64,000 nt of DNA from contig OZ199839.1 of the NCBI GenBank assembly GCA_964304625.1, positions 10,478,001 to 10,542,000 on the forward strand, written 5' to 3'. The stretch comes from Kudoa neothunni. Lineage: Eukaryota; Cnidaria. The first letter of the stretch is position 1. Every line of letters starts with the position of its first letter. The notes under the pieces are model-generated. The model did no database searches, was not told the origin of the DNA, and saw only the letters and a list, made by a program, of their open reading frames with translations. This document shows positions 33,573-48,600 of this stretch, in pieces. The position numbers and the translations under genes were made by a program.

Positions 33573-34815
33573 TGTTAGAATACCTATGGGATTCTATTAA
33601 TACACAATAATTGAATCAATTAAAGATAGATATTATTGGCCATATCAACGGAAAGACATTAAAAATTGGTGTGAATCGTGTCCGGAATGTGCAATTAGAA
33701 ATAGACCAACCAGAAAGTTTATATCTCAAATTGATACAAATAACTCAAGCTATCCAATGGAAAGAATAGCAATAGATATTGTGGGACCTCTTGAGAAGAG
33801 CAATAAAGGCAATAAATTCATTTGTGTTGTTCAGGATTATTTTACAAAATGGGCCGAAGCTTTCGCATTGAAAAACCAAGAAGCGATTACGGTCAGCAAC
33901 AAACTTATTAAAAACGTGTTTTCTAGATTTGGGATTCCTAAATTTATTCATACTGATCAAGGAACCAATTATGAATCCAACTTGTTTCACAATATGTGTA
34001 ATCTAATGGGAATTAAAAAGACTAGAACATGTCCATATAATCCAAAATCTGATGGAATGGTTGAGCGTTTAAATAGAACGATTGGAGATATGTTGAGTAA
34101 ATGTGCAAAACAATATAATGATTAGGACGAAATGCTTCCCTTGGTTATGATGGCATACAGATCAGCGACCCATACTGCAACTAAATATACACCTAATTTT
34201 ATGATGCTTGGTAGAGAAATTTTTTCACCTATTGATACGATTTTTGGAAATTCTAAAACATTTAATAATTTCGACAATCACGCTAAATATCTTAGAACAA
34301 ACATAAAAATGGTTCACAAATTAGCAAGTGAACATTTGTAAGTTTACCATGACAAATTCAAAAACACTTATAACAAGAAAACATACGGTAAAATATACAA
34401 TGTTGGTGATAAGGTTTGGCTAGCTGTCAACATAAGGAGGAATAAACTTGATCCTTATTATGAAGGACCGTATGTGGTCAAACAAAGAATTTCAAATTCG
34501 CTCTATCAACTTGATCAAAATGGAAAGAATATAGTAATTAATTTTGATAATTATAACCCTTTATATAGAGAACAACTGAAACAAACGTTAACTCAAATTA
34601 TGGAATTGATGTGCTGGGCAAGAAGAGGGAGTAGTGTTAGAATACCTATGGGATTCTATTAATACAAAATAATGACCTTTAATTATCAAGCATTAGAATC
34701 CTCAAGATAGTAGTTAATTACTTTATTATATATATAAACTACTATTATCTCGAGGAAGATTACTGTTGTATTTTTGATCATAGTGTTATGAATAATAGTT
34801 GCAACAATATTAACA
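33573..34815 (+). mobile_element. Ty3/gypsy LTR-element fossil (integrase part)
   Basis: A broken LTR retroelement of Ty3/gypsy type. The recognisable part is the integrase: the zinc-binding region (WCESCPECAIRNRP), the catalytic core (ERIAIDIVGPLEK, HTDQGTNYES, YNPKSDGMVERLNR) and the C-terminal part. A purine-rich tract lies just before an LTR-like segment at 34635-34815 that starts TGTTA and ends TAACA. The first 32 bases of that segment occur again, identical, at 33573-33604. TATAT flanks both outer ends (33568-33572 and 34816-34820), a possible target duplication. Gag, protease and reverse transcriptase are not seen. It is incomplete with a few breaks, and probably fairly young given the identical end repeats. 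Confidence 0.75.
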
Positions 34816-35018
34816 TATATCTTCATTGATAGTCCACATTACAGATTTTATTTTATTGTGTGCGAGTCTTTCTGACAATCGTCGATGAATTGCCCCAAAC
34901 TGCAGTTTAGCCTCAATTATAATTACAAAAGGACTTTCGTAAAAGAATTGGCTAAAATAATTAGAGCTGAACGGAGGAAATTAAGCAGCTCTATCGTTTA
35001 TAATTATTAGTGAATATT

Positions 35019-36072
35019 CAGCCTAACCCCATTTATCCGAAAATCGCGCTATCCGAACGAGTTTTTTAAAATTCATTTGAAATGATGTAGATTCTAAATA
35101 AAAAAATTTCGCTTAGCCGAAATTTCAGCAACCGCAATCCGAAACAACTTTTTGCTGGGATTTTCGGATAAAAATGCCTCGAAGAATGGATTAGTGCCTG
35201 GTTAAAATAGCACTTACATTTATTTTTTTGAAACATATGTTCGCTATTTGTTCAATTTGAGTTTATGTTTGATTCACAGAAATAGTGTAACGTAGATAAT
35301 ATAGTATTTTATGTTCAAAATGCAACCATGTTCACGGTGAACGAATAAATGTTGGTTAAAAACAAACTCCCTATATCTTATCTTTTCATGAGTAACAAAA
35401 TATAAAAATGTAAATTATTGGATTGCTTAATCACAAACTAGCAGTGACTTCATAAGACTAATTTATCCATGGAATTCATTCAATTCTGCAATGCGCACAC
35501 ATCAGTTTTTTTCCCATAACACTTCCACTTTTAATTCATATTAAGTCTTAACAATCATTAATCAATATTAATTTGTTATAATATGACGTATTTTAATTAA
35601 TGAGAAAATTCCAAATATCGTTATGGAGAATTATGGGCAAATACTCCTCATTGTTATTTTATTATTCTTATCATCAATATTAATACAATTCACAATAATC
35701 AACTAGGGAAGAAATTATAAAAGAATTAAACATAATAGTCCATTTCTTAGAATCTAGAAAGTATCATTCTAATATGGCGCAGTGGCGTAAAGGTCGCATA
35801 TATCGGCTGTACGCGTGCGCCGGCTACGTTTGATATTGAACTATTGTCTTAAAATAATGTTTTCACGTTGTATTCATTAGTATAACGTATATATGTAGTA
35901 GAGTTTTCGTTTAAAATATAAAAAACATTGAATAAGGAAAAATAATGTATGTAACCAACCAACAATTTTCCTCTTCCACACGTGCATTTCATCGAACTTC
36001 GTTTAACCGAAATTTCAATATCCGAAAGGAAAATGCTAGGACCCAATATTTTCGAATAAACCGGTTGGACTG
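35019..36072. mobile_element. Non-autonomous Tigger-like element
   Basis: The ends are imperfect inverted repeats: CAGCCTAACCCCATTTATCC at 35019 and, read inward from 36072, CAGTCCAACCGGTTTATTCG. TA follows the right end. Inside both ends lie further ATCCGAA/TTCGGAT motifs (35033-35175 and 35990-36030), as in elements of the Tigger group. No transposase was recognised. It holds a tRNA-like A-box motif at 35775-35785. Confidence 0.6.
35775..35840 (+). other. tRNA-like promoter motif (possible SINE relic)
   Basis: TGGCGCAGTGG (35775-35785) fits the tRNA A-box consensus TRGCNNARNNGG. About 43 bases on, ACGTTTGATATT is a weak match to a B box. I cannot fold it into a tRNA cloverleaf, so it may be a decayed SINE head or chance. 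Confidence 0.25.
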
Positions 36073-36229
36073 TATACAAGAATTTGGCTCCAATGAATAA
36101 AACTGTTGAAACAAATGCAGTTAATTAATTCTACATACCACTCAAAAATTAAAATTTAAAGATATTACGTTCTAAAAATAAATTATACCTTTCTATGTTA
36201 GTGATTTATTACGATTTAAATAAAATGTA

Positions 36230-36607
36230 TGTTTCCAAAGTAAATTATCTCTACGAATAATCGAGTGAAGTTATTACACTTGCGTACATGCAACTCTCAC
36301 CTTTCTTGAGATCACAATAAGATTACGAGCCACCTGTTTTTTTTCATACTTTTATTTGTATGAATGGGTAAATCTAAATGTCATTCATATTCCTATATGA
36401 TTATATAAGACTTAACTAAAGCATATTAAAGAATTATCCTCATTTATATTATTCATAAGATTAATTTTACGTATTATACAATAATAAAGTGAATTACTAA
36501 ATTACTTTATTATCTGAATGTTGGAACAATAGACATTTATAGCTATCGCATAATTATCGGTGAAATTAATCGAACTACTTTTAAAGTATTCATCGATAGT
36601 GAGAATC
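36230..36607 (+). promoter_or_regulatory. Conserved 5' flank of receptor copy 3
   Basis: This matches 5185-5553 upstream of copy 2 and marks the left border of the duplicated block in copy 3. It presumably contains the promoter. No specific site can be named. Confidence 0.4.
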
Positions 36608-39600
36608 ATGGATAAAATTATTATTTTTTTTACAATATTGATATATAGCGTGAAGGAAATTTCACGTAATTAAAAATAAATTATTTGTCAATAATATGGC
36701 TATGATTCTCCATAATTTTTTATAAATTCTAATTATTTCGTTAGTTGATGAAATAACTACTTGTGATCTTACTGCAAAATACAAATATGGTCTGGATGTT
36801 CTTGAATTAAGTTTGAGACTACCTGCACCTAAAGAAACGATCGAAGCAAGTTGGCAACTTAGTCACAGTGTTACTGGAAGAGTAGTCAAATATTCCAGAA
36901 ATAGTCCATTAGGATGTGTATCAAAATACTGCAAAATTCTCATATTTGATGTGGATAGAACACAACCTTATTTTTTCACGATTACAACTGAAGAATGCGC
37001 AAATATCCAACCTTTCAAAATTGACAGCGGTAATTATATCACATTCTTATAATAAAACGCTATTCGTTAAAATTACTTAAAGATCCAATGGATATTGAAA
37101 TAGTATATCGTCGAGTAACACCATCAGAAGTAATTTTCGAAAATGAATTATTTTCTTTTAAAAATTTCCATTGCCAACTTTTCAAAATTGATTCATTATA
37201 CGATTCGAAGAAACTTATTGGAGAGAATGACTTTGTGGACATTCATGAAAAAGAAGGAGAGTGCGAACAAATGATCATAGGACTAAACGAGAGGAAGCTT
37301 TATAAATATGCTCTTCGTATAAAAAATATATCAAATAAAGTTATAGTGAACATCAAAAGTATGTTACTTTTATATATTTAAATATATAAAAGACAGAATT
37401 TTGTTTAATGTGCATATTTTATATAGTTTTCTTTCATAATTAATTGTCACGTCGATTACAAGTGTGTGCCAAAGGTATTTACTCGATGTGTACCGCCTAC
37501 ATTTGTAAAAAGAGCATGTTTTAAACAAATATTATTTTAATTTCTATGTTTAAATCGACACAATTAATTAAAAAAAGAATAAAATAAAATATTTTGATAT
37601 AATTACATTTATAATAAAACTGAAATCATTTAATCATAGAAATAATTAGTTTCATTGCATTTTATATATTGAAAAACAAAATAGATTGTATTAATTTTGT
37701 GTTCTGTATTTAGGTAAAATTAAAAATATGGATTGAGAATTATGTTTAATTTATTAAAAATTAATTTAATTTCAAAATTTTTGTGAATTCCTCAGATATC
37801 ACCTTATAAAAGAAATATGTTAAAGTTGATATTTAGTGATAATGATTTTAATTTTTATTAAATTAATTAAGATAGAAGTTAATGATATTGAAATTTTTAA
37901 TGTCACTTTAGTAAGAAGAACCATAAACCGTAAACGCGATGCCACGAGAAAAGTTTATTTTTTCACTGATATAAATTTTATAACTGATAAACTCTATTAT
38001 ACATTTGTTCGTCATATACGTAGGATTGGAATTTTTTGGTGTTTATTATGTTCTCCAATTCTAATGATCAAATTTTTAATGTCTTCTAACATTATTCACA
38101 TATAAAATGTTACCAAGAGCGTAAATATAATAAAAAATTGTTATAAAGCGATATTATTTTCTTTTAAATTGAACCTTTTTATCACAGTATATAAGAGCAC
38201 GACATTCGGAGAACATAATAAACTCCGAAAATTTCCATCCTTAGTGGTAAGGCTTAAGCGTAGAGCGGGAGAATTAACTGACCCTTAAGCATTGAACGCA
38301 TTTAAGAGATTATCTTGAAAATCGTTCAAATATAATATAAATGATATATTATAATATAATTTTTCGGCACAATAAGATATCATTATTTAGTCTTATGCCA
38401 GTATTAAATTAGAGGAAATTTAATTTAAGTTAAAGTTATAAAATTGAAACTACATTGAACAGTTTCCTGCGGCTAATATATTAAAAATGAATGAAATAAC
38501 TATACACATATAACTTAAGATTTTACTAATATTTCTCAATTAGATAGAAATAATTTTGGTTTTATTTTTTATACTTCAAATATTTCTAACATAGACAATA
38601 TCGGTGTAGTGATCTCTCAACAAATATTAAACCTAATTTTGCACTAAGTAGGCAAAACATTTCTTTGTAATCAATAAATTATAATATATGCTTAACTTAA
38701 AAAAATATGTTCACAATAATAAAAAATCCACAATATTAACTAATTAAAATTTCACGCAACTTTATAAAATATTTTAAACGATAACTTTTGATAAATTTCT
38801 TTAGATATTTTGCGTCACAGTATCTATATTTATAACTACAATAGCCTCCTAGAAATTATATATATTTCTCTTCTTTTTTTTTAAATTTGTAATTTGTTCA
38901 AATTTGTATCATTAATGCTGGAATGTTATATTTTTTCAAACTTTTTCTAGATGAACATCCAATGAAACGCTTTCTAGAGACTTACGGATGTGTACTCACT
39001 GTATCAACTTCCAATATCGACGATTCAAAATACAATCCCTCATTCTTTTTCACTCATCAATATACCTACTCATATCCACTTTTCATACGATTATTTATGG
39101 AAGGAACAATTACAACTTTAAGTTTTCGAATTCCATATAACTCAGAAATGTTTTTTATTGTTAAATATGACGGAGTGAACTCTGAACCACACCAACTCTT
39201 CACCGGTAAACCTCTTTTATAAATCCTATACAAATCATTCTGGATTTTTTAGAAACAGAATCGGAAGATTTTTCAAAAGTTGTAAGTTTAAATCATGTGA
39301 CTATTGAGTTAGTGAAGAAAGAGAAAGCTGGAGAAGTAAGCTACACGGTTGAAGAAAGTAGAAATAAAAAAATTGTCAATGTACTCAGGTGTCATAATAA
39401 GGATCGATCCGGTTGTATTGGATATAAAAAATCTGATGGATCATATATTTTTGAGAAAAAATTGAAAACATCATACAGAATACATATGAAGACAACTGGA
39501 CTAACTGAAAAATCGTTTCAAATCCGTTGGGGTAAGATATGAATATTTTAAATAACAACTATTAACTTTTTAAATGATTCAACATTCAAAATATTGTATC

Positions 39601-42600
39601 TTGATTTTAATAAAAATTTTAATGATTTAGGGTTAAAGTATATTTTTTATTTTTATATGGTTAAATGTTGGAATTGTTTTAATTGATTATTTAGATTTGA
39701 ATTACGTAAACTCAGTTTAAAAATTGAACCTCAATTGATTTAAAATATTACGTTTAAAATAGATTACGAAGGTCCAAAATCACAATACAAAATTTAATTT
39801 TATGAAAACAAAATATATAAAACGGATGGATGAAATTAATATTAATATTATTATTTAAATAAATCCAAATGGATTTTTTGATAAAAAAACATAAATATAC
39901 TCTTATCGTTTAATTGTTATCGTATTTGGTTCATTATTTTTTTGTTATGGACTTTAAATGAAAAACTATGTTTGGACAGTATACATGTTAGCTAATAGAA
40001 GTTTATCAGAAGATACACAGTCGTTCCACTGTATTGCGTAATACAGTAGTGCATGGGTCGTAAACAATATTGCTTCAACGCAATTTTCAAAAATTTACTT
40101 GTTTACTACTTATTTTTGTTTAATTCGAACTTAAATAGATTGTTATATACAAAATGGACTATTTGTCAATAAATAATTTGTTTCACCAACATTTTAGTGT
40201 ATAAAACTTACTGTATGCATCTAACGGAAAAATGGCTCGGGTGCAGCGATTAATTTGAACTTTGCAAAAAATAATGGATGGATCGTCAATTTTTGCGAAA
40301 CAAAACCACTTTACACTAACAAAAAACTCGAAATTATAAGGTTTTACGAGTTCATATCATATAATAAAGATGCCAATTTCCATACGACGGAAATATTTGT
40401 CAATATAATGGCACGATAATAATAAGGTCTGAATGACTAGTTCCATTTTAGTGTCTATTATTGAAAAATAGAATAGGAGACTCACTATTTATAAGGGAAA
40501 ATTCTTTATTATTTCTCGACTATTTATTAATCCCCTACAAAAATATTTGCTTATGTAACATTGCTACTTTCCTTCTAACACAACCAATGTGCTATAGCCA
40601 CTAGATCATGGAATTGTCAAAGTTTTAAATGATGCATAAAACAAATCTAATAACTTTATTCATTCAGCGATCAAATTATGGGAATACATTAAAACGGAAA
40701 CCATAGTTAGCTGCTTTATGAAATCCACTAGATGATGATTCCGACGATGTTCAATTTAATCCTCCCGGGATGGAGGGGGTGCATTTTGCACCCCAATTTT
40801 TGTATTTTTAAAAATTTCACCATTATAGAATTATATCTTGACCTTATACTCAGCAAAATCTATCAATATAATTCACTGTTTTATTCGAAAAATTCGGAAT
40901 ATTCAGTTTTGAAAGGGATTGACTTAATATAACTCTTTGAAAAAGAAGACTAACGTCAACCTGAAATATCATTAAAAAGATACGCAATGATTATTATACG
41001 ATAAACAATTATTTTTCACATTAATAATACTCAATAAGATCGAAATAAAATCTGTAGGAATCTAAAGAAATCATACTTTTAATTTGAGCCGACAGAATCG
41101 GATGGGCGATGAGATTACTTTTGGATAAATTTAAGATATACGCGATTAGTAATTTTGTTATTTGGGGTTTGCATGTACGTAAATTTTTCTATCGTCAACA
41201 GGTTTCCATGATAGTGCAATTGAGTGATCATATAAAAACGACTCAAATTATTAATGATTATAATCAAATCAAAAAAGGTTTGGCAGTGGTGATCGAGTGG
41301 CACAACGATACGGTTTTGTTTGTATAACGAGAAGATGACACTTCAGGTGGTTTATGGACCTTACCGATGTACCAACACTTAGCGCTTGTATAATATATGT
41401 ATCATCATTTCCAGAGTGATGAACAAGTGATCGAAATCGGTGATAATATTTTCTTCGAGAACTTGCGGTGAAATTCATCAAATCAAATATTTTGAATCGT
41501 CGAAGTTTATGAAATATTCATTATTCTCATATTAAAATTAGATTTATATTATTTAACAAATACATCAGGGACGACCCAACATCTATTTCTAAAGAAATAA
41601 TTTTAATCCTAGTACAGTGAAGATACACTAACTGTTCAAGGAATATTGCCAAAAGGACCAAAATTTTACACTAAATATTAAAAAAACTGTATGTCGTTCC
41701 CATTAAATTAAAACAAGAATTTAGAACATCCCAATTGCAATTTGAAATCAAACTTTTGTTCATTAAATAATTTAACCTTGATATATCTAATTAAATTACG
41801 GACTACTTTTGAGGTAAGCATTCTTCGAATGTAAGATATTCATTTATATGGAGAATATGACGAAATCTACTGAGCAAAAAAAATTATACTTTATTCAAAA
41901 TTATTATAATTAATATATACAAGTTTTTTAATTGACATATTTATTCGTGTACTTTTTATTTTGTGTTAAAAACTCAATTAAACTAATACAGAAACAGTCA
42001 ACAATAAAGTGATATGTTGTGAGGGGTAATAATGCAAAAAACTCAAAATTTCTTTATTTCTATAGTTCAGTTAAGTGTATGTATACACACATAATTGATT
42101 TCATTTTGTCTTCATTATGTCTAAATAGTGAATATTTTTTCTTATCCAATTATTAAATTGAAAATTATATTTAAAAGGTAATTTTCCGATTAAAAAAGAA
42201 ATTCTTCCCAAACTAATCTCAATATTCATCTAAGGGATTAACAAGAATAATCGATAATCCACAACCACTGAGTTTGCTGGCAGTACGATAGGGTTGCGAA
42301 AAAAACATTGAAGCTGAATGTTGACTCCTCTAAGAGTTCATTTGGAGTTTTATTTTGTTGCGAAATATACTCCTGTCGAATATATAGCTGATTCGTCGTT
42401 TCTTCGTGAATTATGATTATCAGCTAAATGCGTGTTTCTTACTATATAACTAAATTATTTTTAATTTTGTGTTGTTTTTTACGGTTAAAATAATTGCCAA
42501 GCATATGAATTGACGTGTTCCAACACATAAGTGCAATAACATGGAAATTTTCTGAGGTGCATAATGCACCCGTGTTAGTTTATACAGCTCCATCTTCCAA

Positions 42601-45600
42601 GGGTTAAGAAGGTTAAGATATAATTATTCATTAAGAATGTTTTCTGCATGTTGGTATTTAAAATCATCCAAAACTTATGAAGAAAGAAATAATAACTTCG
42701 ACCGTCATAAAATTGGATGTGTGAATTGCATTTTTTAAAATTTATTGTTGACAGAAATCATTATTATTATCATCACATTTCCTAAATAAGTTGTTTCGAC
42801 GAATTAAAGTCAAGGATCGACTAGATCATGCCACTAGCTATTGACACGGAAGTTTTTAATCCGAAATGGCAACAACGCTTGCGCACTGTCCATTTTTAAT
42901 CCCAGTAACTTCTATTTATAGTCGATTTATAAAGTCCTTTTTTTAGAATCTGCTGTATTTAATGATACCTACCTGGATATTATGATCCATGTCAATAGCC
43001 ATTTTCCCTATAATTAATCGCACTTAATCCATACATCATTGTTATAAAAAAATTTGTTGTTATTAATATACTTTTGAAAATAAATGTATACTTTATGACA
43101 AATAAGAGAGACTACATTGCAACAGCCCACATTAAAACTTTTATTTGTTCACTTGCGCCATGACGGCTCGAGTGTATTTAACGGGTCGTGGGCACCTTGA
43201 ACCCAATTCCCATTTTAATGTCCACGACCCGTCACCTACTGTATATCATGTTTCATACGTGTGTCTTTTGCTTTTTCTTTCCCAGCCAAACCTTGATAAA
43301 CACAAATCTGTTAATCCTTGAATTCATAAAATTAGATTTAAAAGAAAAATTTATCGAAAATTACTTAGGAAGGAACATCTTTCTAGATGCACAAGACGAT
43401 TAAGTTTACCTTTAATTCTCAACTTTTAAAGTTTTAATAAATCTAACAAGGTGGTTGTACCATTATTAAACAGTTAGATCACGGACAACATGAAAAATTA
43501 TAGAATTTTGATTTAATTCTTAAAAGAACAATCCACCTATTTGAAACGAGAATTCTCAATATGATACAAATCAAAATGAAAATGACCACATCACGTATGT
43601 ATTAAACATGGAGAAACTGAAGAATGTTATCTCAGAAATACGCTGAACATTTTAACTTAAGACCCAAATGGAGTGAATGATTTCTACCCAGTGATGAATA
43701 GGATATTTAATATTGTAAAATATACATAGAAATGTATTTTTGTACCAATTTTTTTTCGGAAAATAAATGTTAATTAGTTCGTTTTAAAGAAAATAATTGA
43801 GTTTAATATTTCATGCGTTCGCTATTTGATGGATATTATTCACAGAATATGCATTGCGTACCTTTTTGTAATTATTCCAAAGAGTGCGCAATAACCGTTG
43901 TTGATTGTATGTGGAGTAAACGGATCCGTTGCAATAGCCGACGTCTTTTTATTTTTAATTTTTTGTAGATCAAAAATAAGACATGTTTAATTAAATTTTA
44001 GACCCGCACAATATTACTTTCCATCATTACGTTGATTCTGACTTTCTACATATTTGGTCAAATATAAAAGATGAATGGGGACTGTTGTGTGATTATTATA
44101 TGATCAGGATGAGTAATGTCACCGAAGATTTTAATAATGCAGCTACATACAACTCTTACGATGCAGCAAACAAAATTAATCTCAAATCATGCTCAAGACA
44201 CTCTATACCAATAAAAGATTACTTTCCACACACACTATTCATTTGGATTCCTGAATTGAACCATCTTGATCAAATTAGGAATTGTAATTATCATTTAAGG
44301 ACCTCTTTATTATAAAAATAAACTAAAAATTAACTAGTGTATGAAGAAACCAAAATTATTGCCAAAATCGGAATGAATAATTTTAGCTTAAAATCAGAAG
44401 ATGGATTTCTGACTAATAAGATGTGTACATTTAAAATTATTGGTCAAGAGTCACCTGAATTTGGAAAATGCGACGAAAAACAAATTTCTGTTCCAGAGAA
44501 TAGTGACAGCTTGACAGTTAGTATTGATATTATAGGTTCGGAAATAAATATGGTAAAGAATGTAATACTTGGTAACTATGCTATTGAATTTTCCTAACAT
44601 AAAATTATCTTTTTAGAACGATCTGATCAGAAAATTAATGTTGATATTGACCATGATATGATTCGATTAACTATTCCAGAAACAATAAATAAAAATGATA
44701 TATCAAAAATTGAAATCAAAAGTTTTAGAAATCAAAAAATTGGTGATAACATTTTTGTCTATGACAAAAGTGAGAATAATAAAATAACGTTAGCATCGGA
44801 TTCGAATATTCTCTCTATACCATATGTATTTGATCCTCAGATTTTTGTAAAAATTATAAAATCTGATAACACCGTGGTTTCCAAAGTGATAAATATTGGT
44901 ATTTTTCATTTCATTGATATAATATTCTATTACACTGATAAATAGGTTTCCCTAAACAGTCTTACAGGTTTTCATATGAATCAAATACTGTCACTATCAT
45001 ACCAGAAAGAATATATATAGAAGGAGAAATTTGTAGATTTACTGTTAAAACTAAAAATATTGATACGGCGTCAAATTCAAAAATATATTATGATGATTGT
45101 TCCAGCAGTATTCAGCTTCACGACCTGGACAAAAATAATGATTTAATTGTGACACATGAAGGCCAAACTTTATACAATGGGTCTTTCAATGTTGGTAGAA
45201 ATCTAATAGAAGGAATACATTACGAATCAGGAAAGATTAAAGTTATACATGATCTGAGTGTAATTAAAGAAAATAATTGTCGATATTCTCTTTGGTCCAA
45301 AAATTCTGAGAACGAAAATTTTATCCTTTCAGACAGTTGTGGTGAGAACGGTTTGGATTGTACACTATCTATAAGGAATAACGGACCGTCATTTGATATT
45401 CAAAGAAACAAATACTACAAATATGATTTGACATGTGGTAAACATATGGATAGTGTTGAATACGGCCCCAGTAATATATTATATTAAGAATTAAAATATT
45501 CGTAAACATTTTTTAGTCCCAATAGCTTCTGTTTGGAGATATACGTGGTCTGGAAACACTTTAACCTTTCACAGCTCATTTGAAGAACACGTCCCATCAG

Positions 45601-48600
45601 ATATCAAGTGTACCTATCAATTGTTTACGCTCAATTACGACGACGACGACGACGACAGAAAAGAAATCGCGAAAAGTACAGGCACTATGACATGTGATAA
45701 TATTTCATATGACACAAATCAAATAAAGAATGTAAACGAAGTTAAAGAAATAATATTGGAGGTAAAAATTGATGGAAATCAAAACACTGACTCCTTCATA
45801 ATAAGTATATACATTTATGACTTATTGAGGAATTTTAGAATTTAGTCGAACTTAATTTTTATTAAATGATAAATTTTACATAGGACGTGGTGATACCAAC
45901 AATTTTCAATTTGTAGAAGGCGACTATGCTAGAGATAGAATAAAAAATCTATTTAAAAGTTCTTATGACAAGGATGTAATAATGGACGCCTGGTATTCAA
46001 GCAAGATTAATGAGGGAATCGTTGAGTGGCAATTTAACGCAGTGGATTATGACGCTCAGGATGATTGCAATAAGCAAAAAATATTGTATCAAGAAAATTA
46101 TTTGGTCCATATTTCGTTCACAGGTTCTATTATGTATCCACATTACATGAAATTCTATTATCCTGAAAAAGATAACGTAATTAAAAACACATACAATTAA
46201 AAAATAACTATAATACAATTTAGGAAAATGTTTCACACAAACAAATTAAAGATGGCATAAACTCGAAAATCAGGCTTTGTTTTAAAAAAGACGAATTCAA
46301 CAATGATGAAATCAAAATTTCAACTTATCAGAATTATACGTTTATTCCCGTGAACCTAGCTCTAGAAGATTCTATTCGTGATACTGAGGCATGTGAGGAT
46401 TCGTCCATGCAAGCAGTAAAACACATCATAAAGCCAGACGAAGTGGTGAAAATTTGTATTGTTCGTGGTGATAATGCTTCATATTGCAAAATATTGAAAT
46501 CAGGTATATAATAAATTTTGAAATTTAATATCTATTCGTTGGATTTGATATATTTTCAGTGAAAATTTTTATCATAAAGATTCAATTATAATGCTTTACA
46601 TTCGAAAATAAACAACCGTGTAATATTGAATGAATAATTTTTTTCTCTCAAATTTAAAACTCTTAAAATTACATAATTCAATATTATTAAAAATGTTAAT
46701 TCGTATATAAATTTAATAATTTATAATAATAAAATTTATTTAATTATATTTAGATCTTCAATTCAACAAAATGAAATTATTATCTTATACAATCGATGAA
46801 GTTTCCATAGAAGTATCAATGGACCAATCTGTTCCGCTTCATTGCAATTACACGTTCCAACTAAAAAATAAAATATACGAGAAAGTCTCATGTCGTTGTG
46901 ATAATGAATCAAAGATTATTATTACTTGTTCCACTTATAATGTGGCTATATCTAATTCACAAGATGGCAATTATTACTATGCTGAAATCTATAACAAAGA
47001 AGAAATATTAGGTCCAGCAAGGCTTCCATTTAGTAAAAAACTAGGTTAGTCAATATTATGTCAGTATAAAAATTTTATAATAAATATTAGCCATAAAGAA
47101 AAATATTGATTACCTTACAGTTGGTAATAATGATAAAGCGTTAATTTTAAAAAATGAAGATAATTATTGCTACTTTACCAGAAATTTAGAAGGTGGAACT
47201 ATAAATTTTACGAAAAATATATGTTTTGAAACTAGTGGAACAAAATGTTCCAACGATTCTGGTTGTAATCCAGTTTCAGTAAATAATTCCGAAATTGGCA
47301 ATATAGTTTCTATCGGTAACAATCTATCCAATATTGCAATATTTGGTGAAAGTAATTATATTATATGAAAATTTATTCAATAATTTTTATTTGTAGCGGT
47401 TTTCACCGAAAATACAGTCGAACCTAATCTATTATACGCAAGAACCATCTATTTAGATCATGTGTTATATTTGACAGGCATTCAAATAAGTACCACTCCA
47501 AACCAATTGACTAAGACGGTTGTAATAACAGCTCCAAACAATAAAAACCAACCTACTGAATCAAGTGCTGAAATCAACCTAAAATGTGTTGACTACTTTT
47601 GCGTTGGGGTAGTTAGTGACATCGATAGGTATCAACAAAATGAAGTAAAAGTTTCCTTAGAAAATAGACAAATTTCGACCAAACCCGAAATATGTAATAT
47701 CCGTTTGTTGTTTGTTCTATACATGAATGAAATAGGTGAGTTTAAATACGATGTTCGAGTATTCTTGGATGATAATTCTATATCATATACTTTTATTATT
47801 GACGTCGATGTAAAAAAAATCAAAGTAAAAATATCTTATATCAAAGAAGATTTCACTGTATGTTCTGCTGGCCAATTTAAAGAATTAATTTGCACAATGG
47901 GAATTTGCAAATTGGATGAGCAAATTCCTACAGTATGTAATTCATTTAACTATGCCGATATACACGTGAATAATTTTGAAACTCCGCGTCGAGTTTCTAA
48001 AGGTAAATTATTTATCTATCTAAGGAATTTAATATTATTGGTAAATAAGAGAATTTCTGCCTTATTTTAAATTTCCTTATTTAATATCCTAAAAAGAAAA
48101 ATGACACTATTTTTTTTTCTCAAAAATTGAATAGCAAATTTCCTTTCCTAATATTATAAATTAAATCTACCCCTAATGTTACTACTAAATGAATAAAAAT
48201 TTGAATATAAAAAACCATATAAAATTCTTGGTTTGAATCTACGCATTGATTAATTATATGAACCAATTTCCGTCTTATAAAAAAGGAACATTTGATGTAT
48301 TCCAATGAATTGTTCATATTATTAAAATATTTCTTCTTTCCGTCTAATTTAAGATACAGTTGCATTAAGTGAATTTCAGCATAATTAGAACACGGATTTA
48401 TCGATTTTCAGACGCCCTAATATTCTAGGATGAGTGCTCAAAATATTATGAGCAACAAATATGGCACATTTACTTAATAAGACTATCAATTACAACAGGT
48501 TGGACAATACGTTTGTATTATTTTCCGGCCAGACGATGTATGGGATTATCCTTAAAGCTTGCAGGGCACATTAGAAATAATTTTATTATTAAATAGCTCT

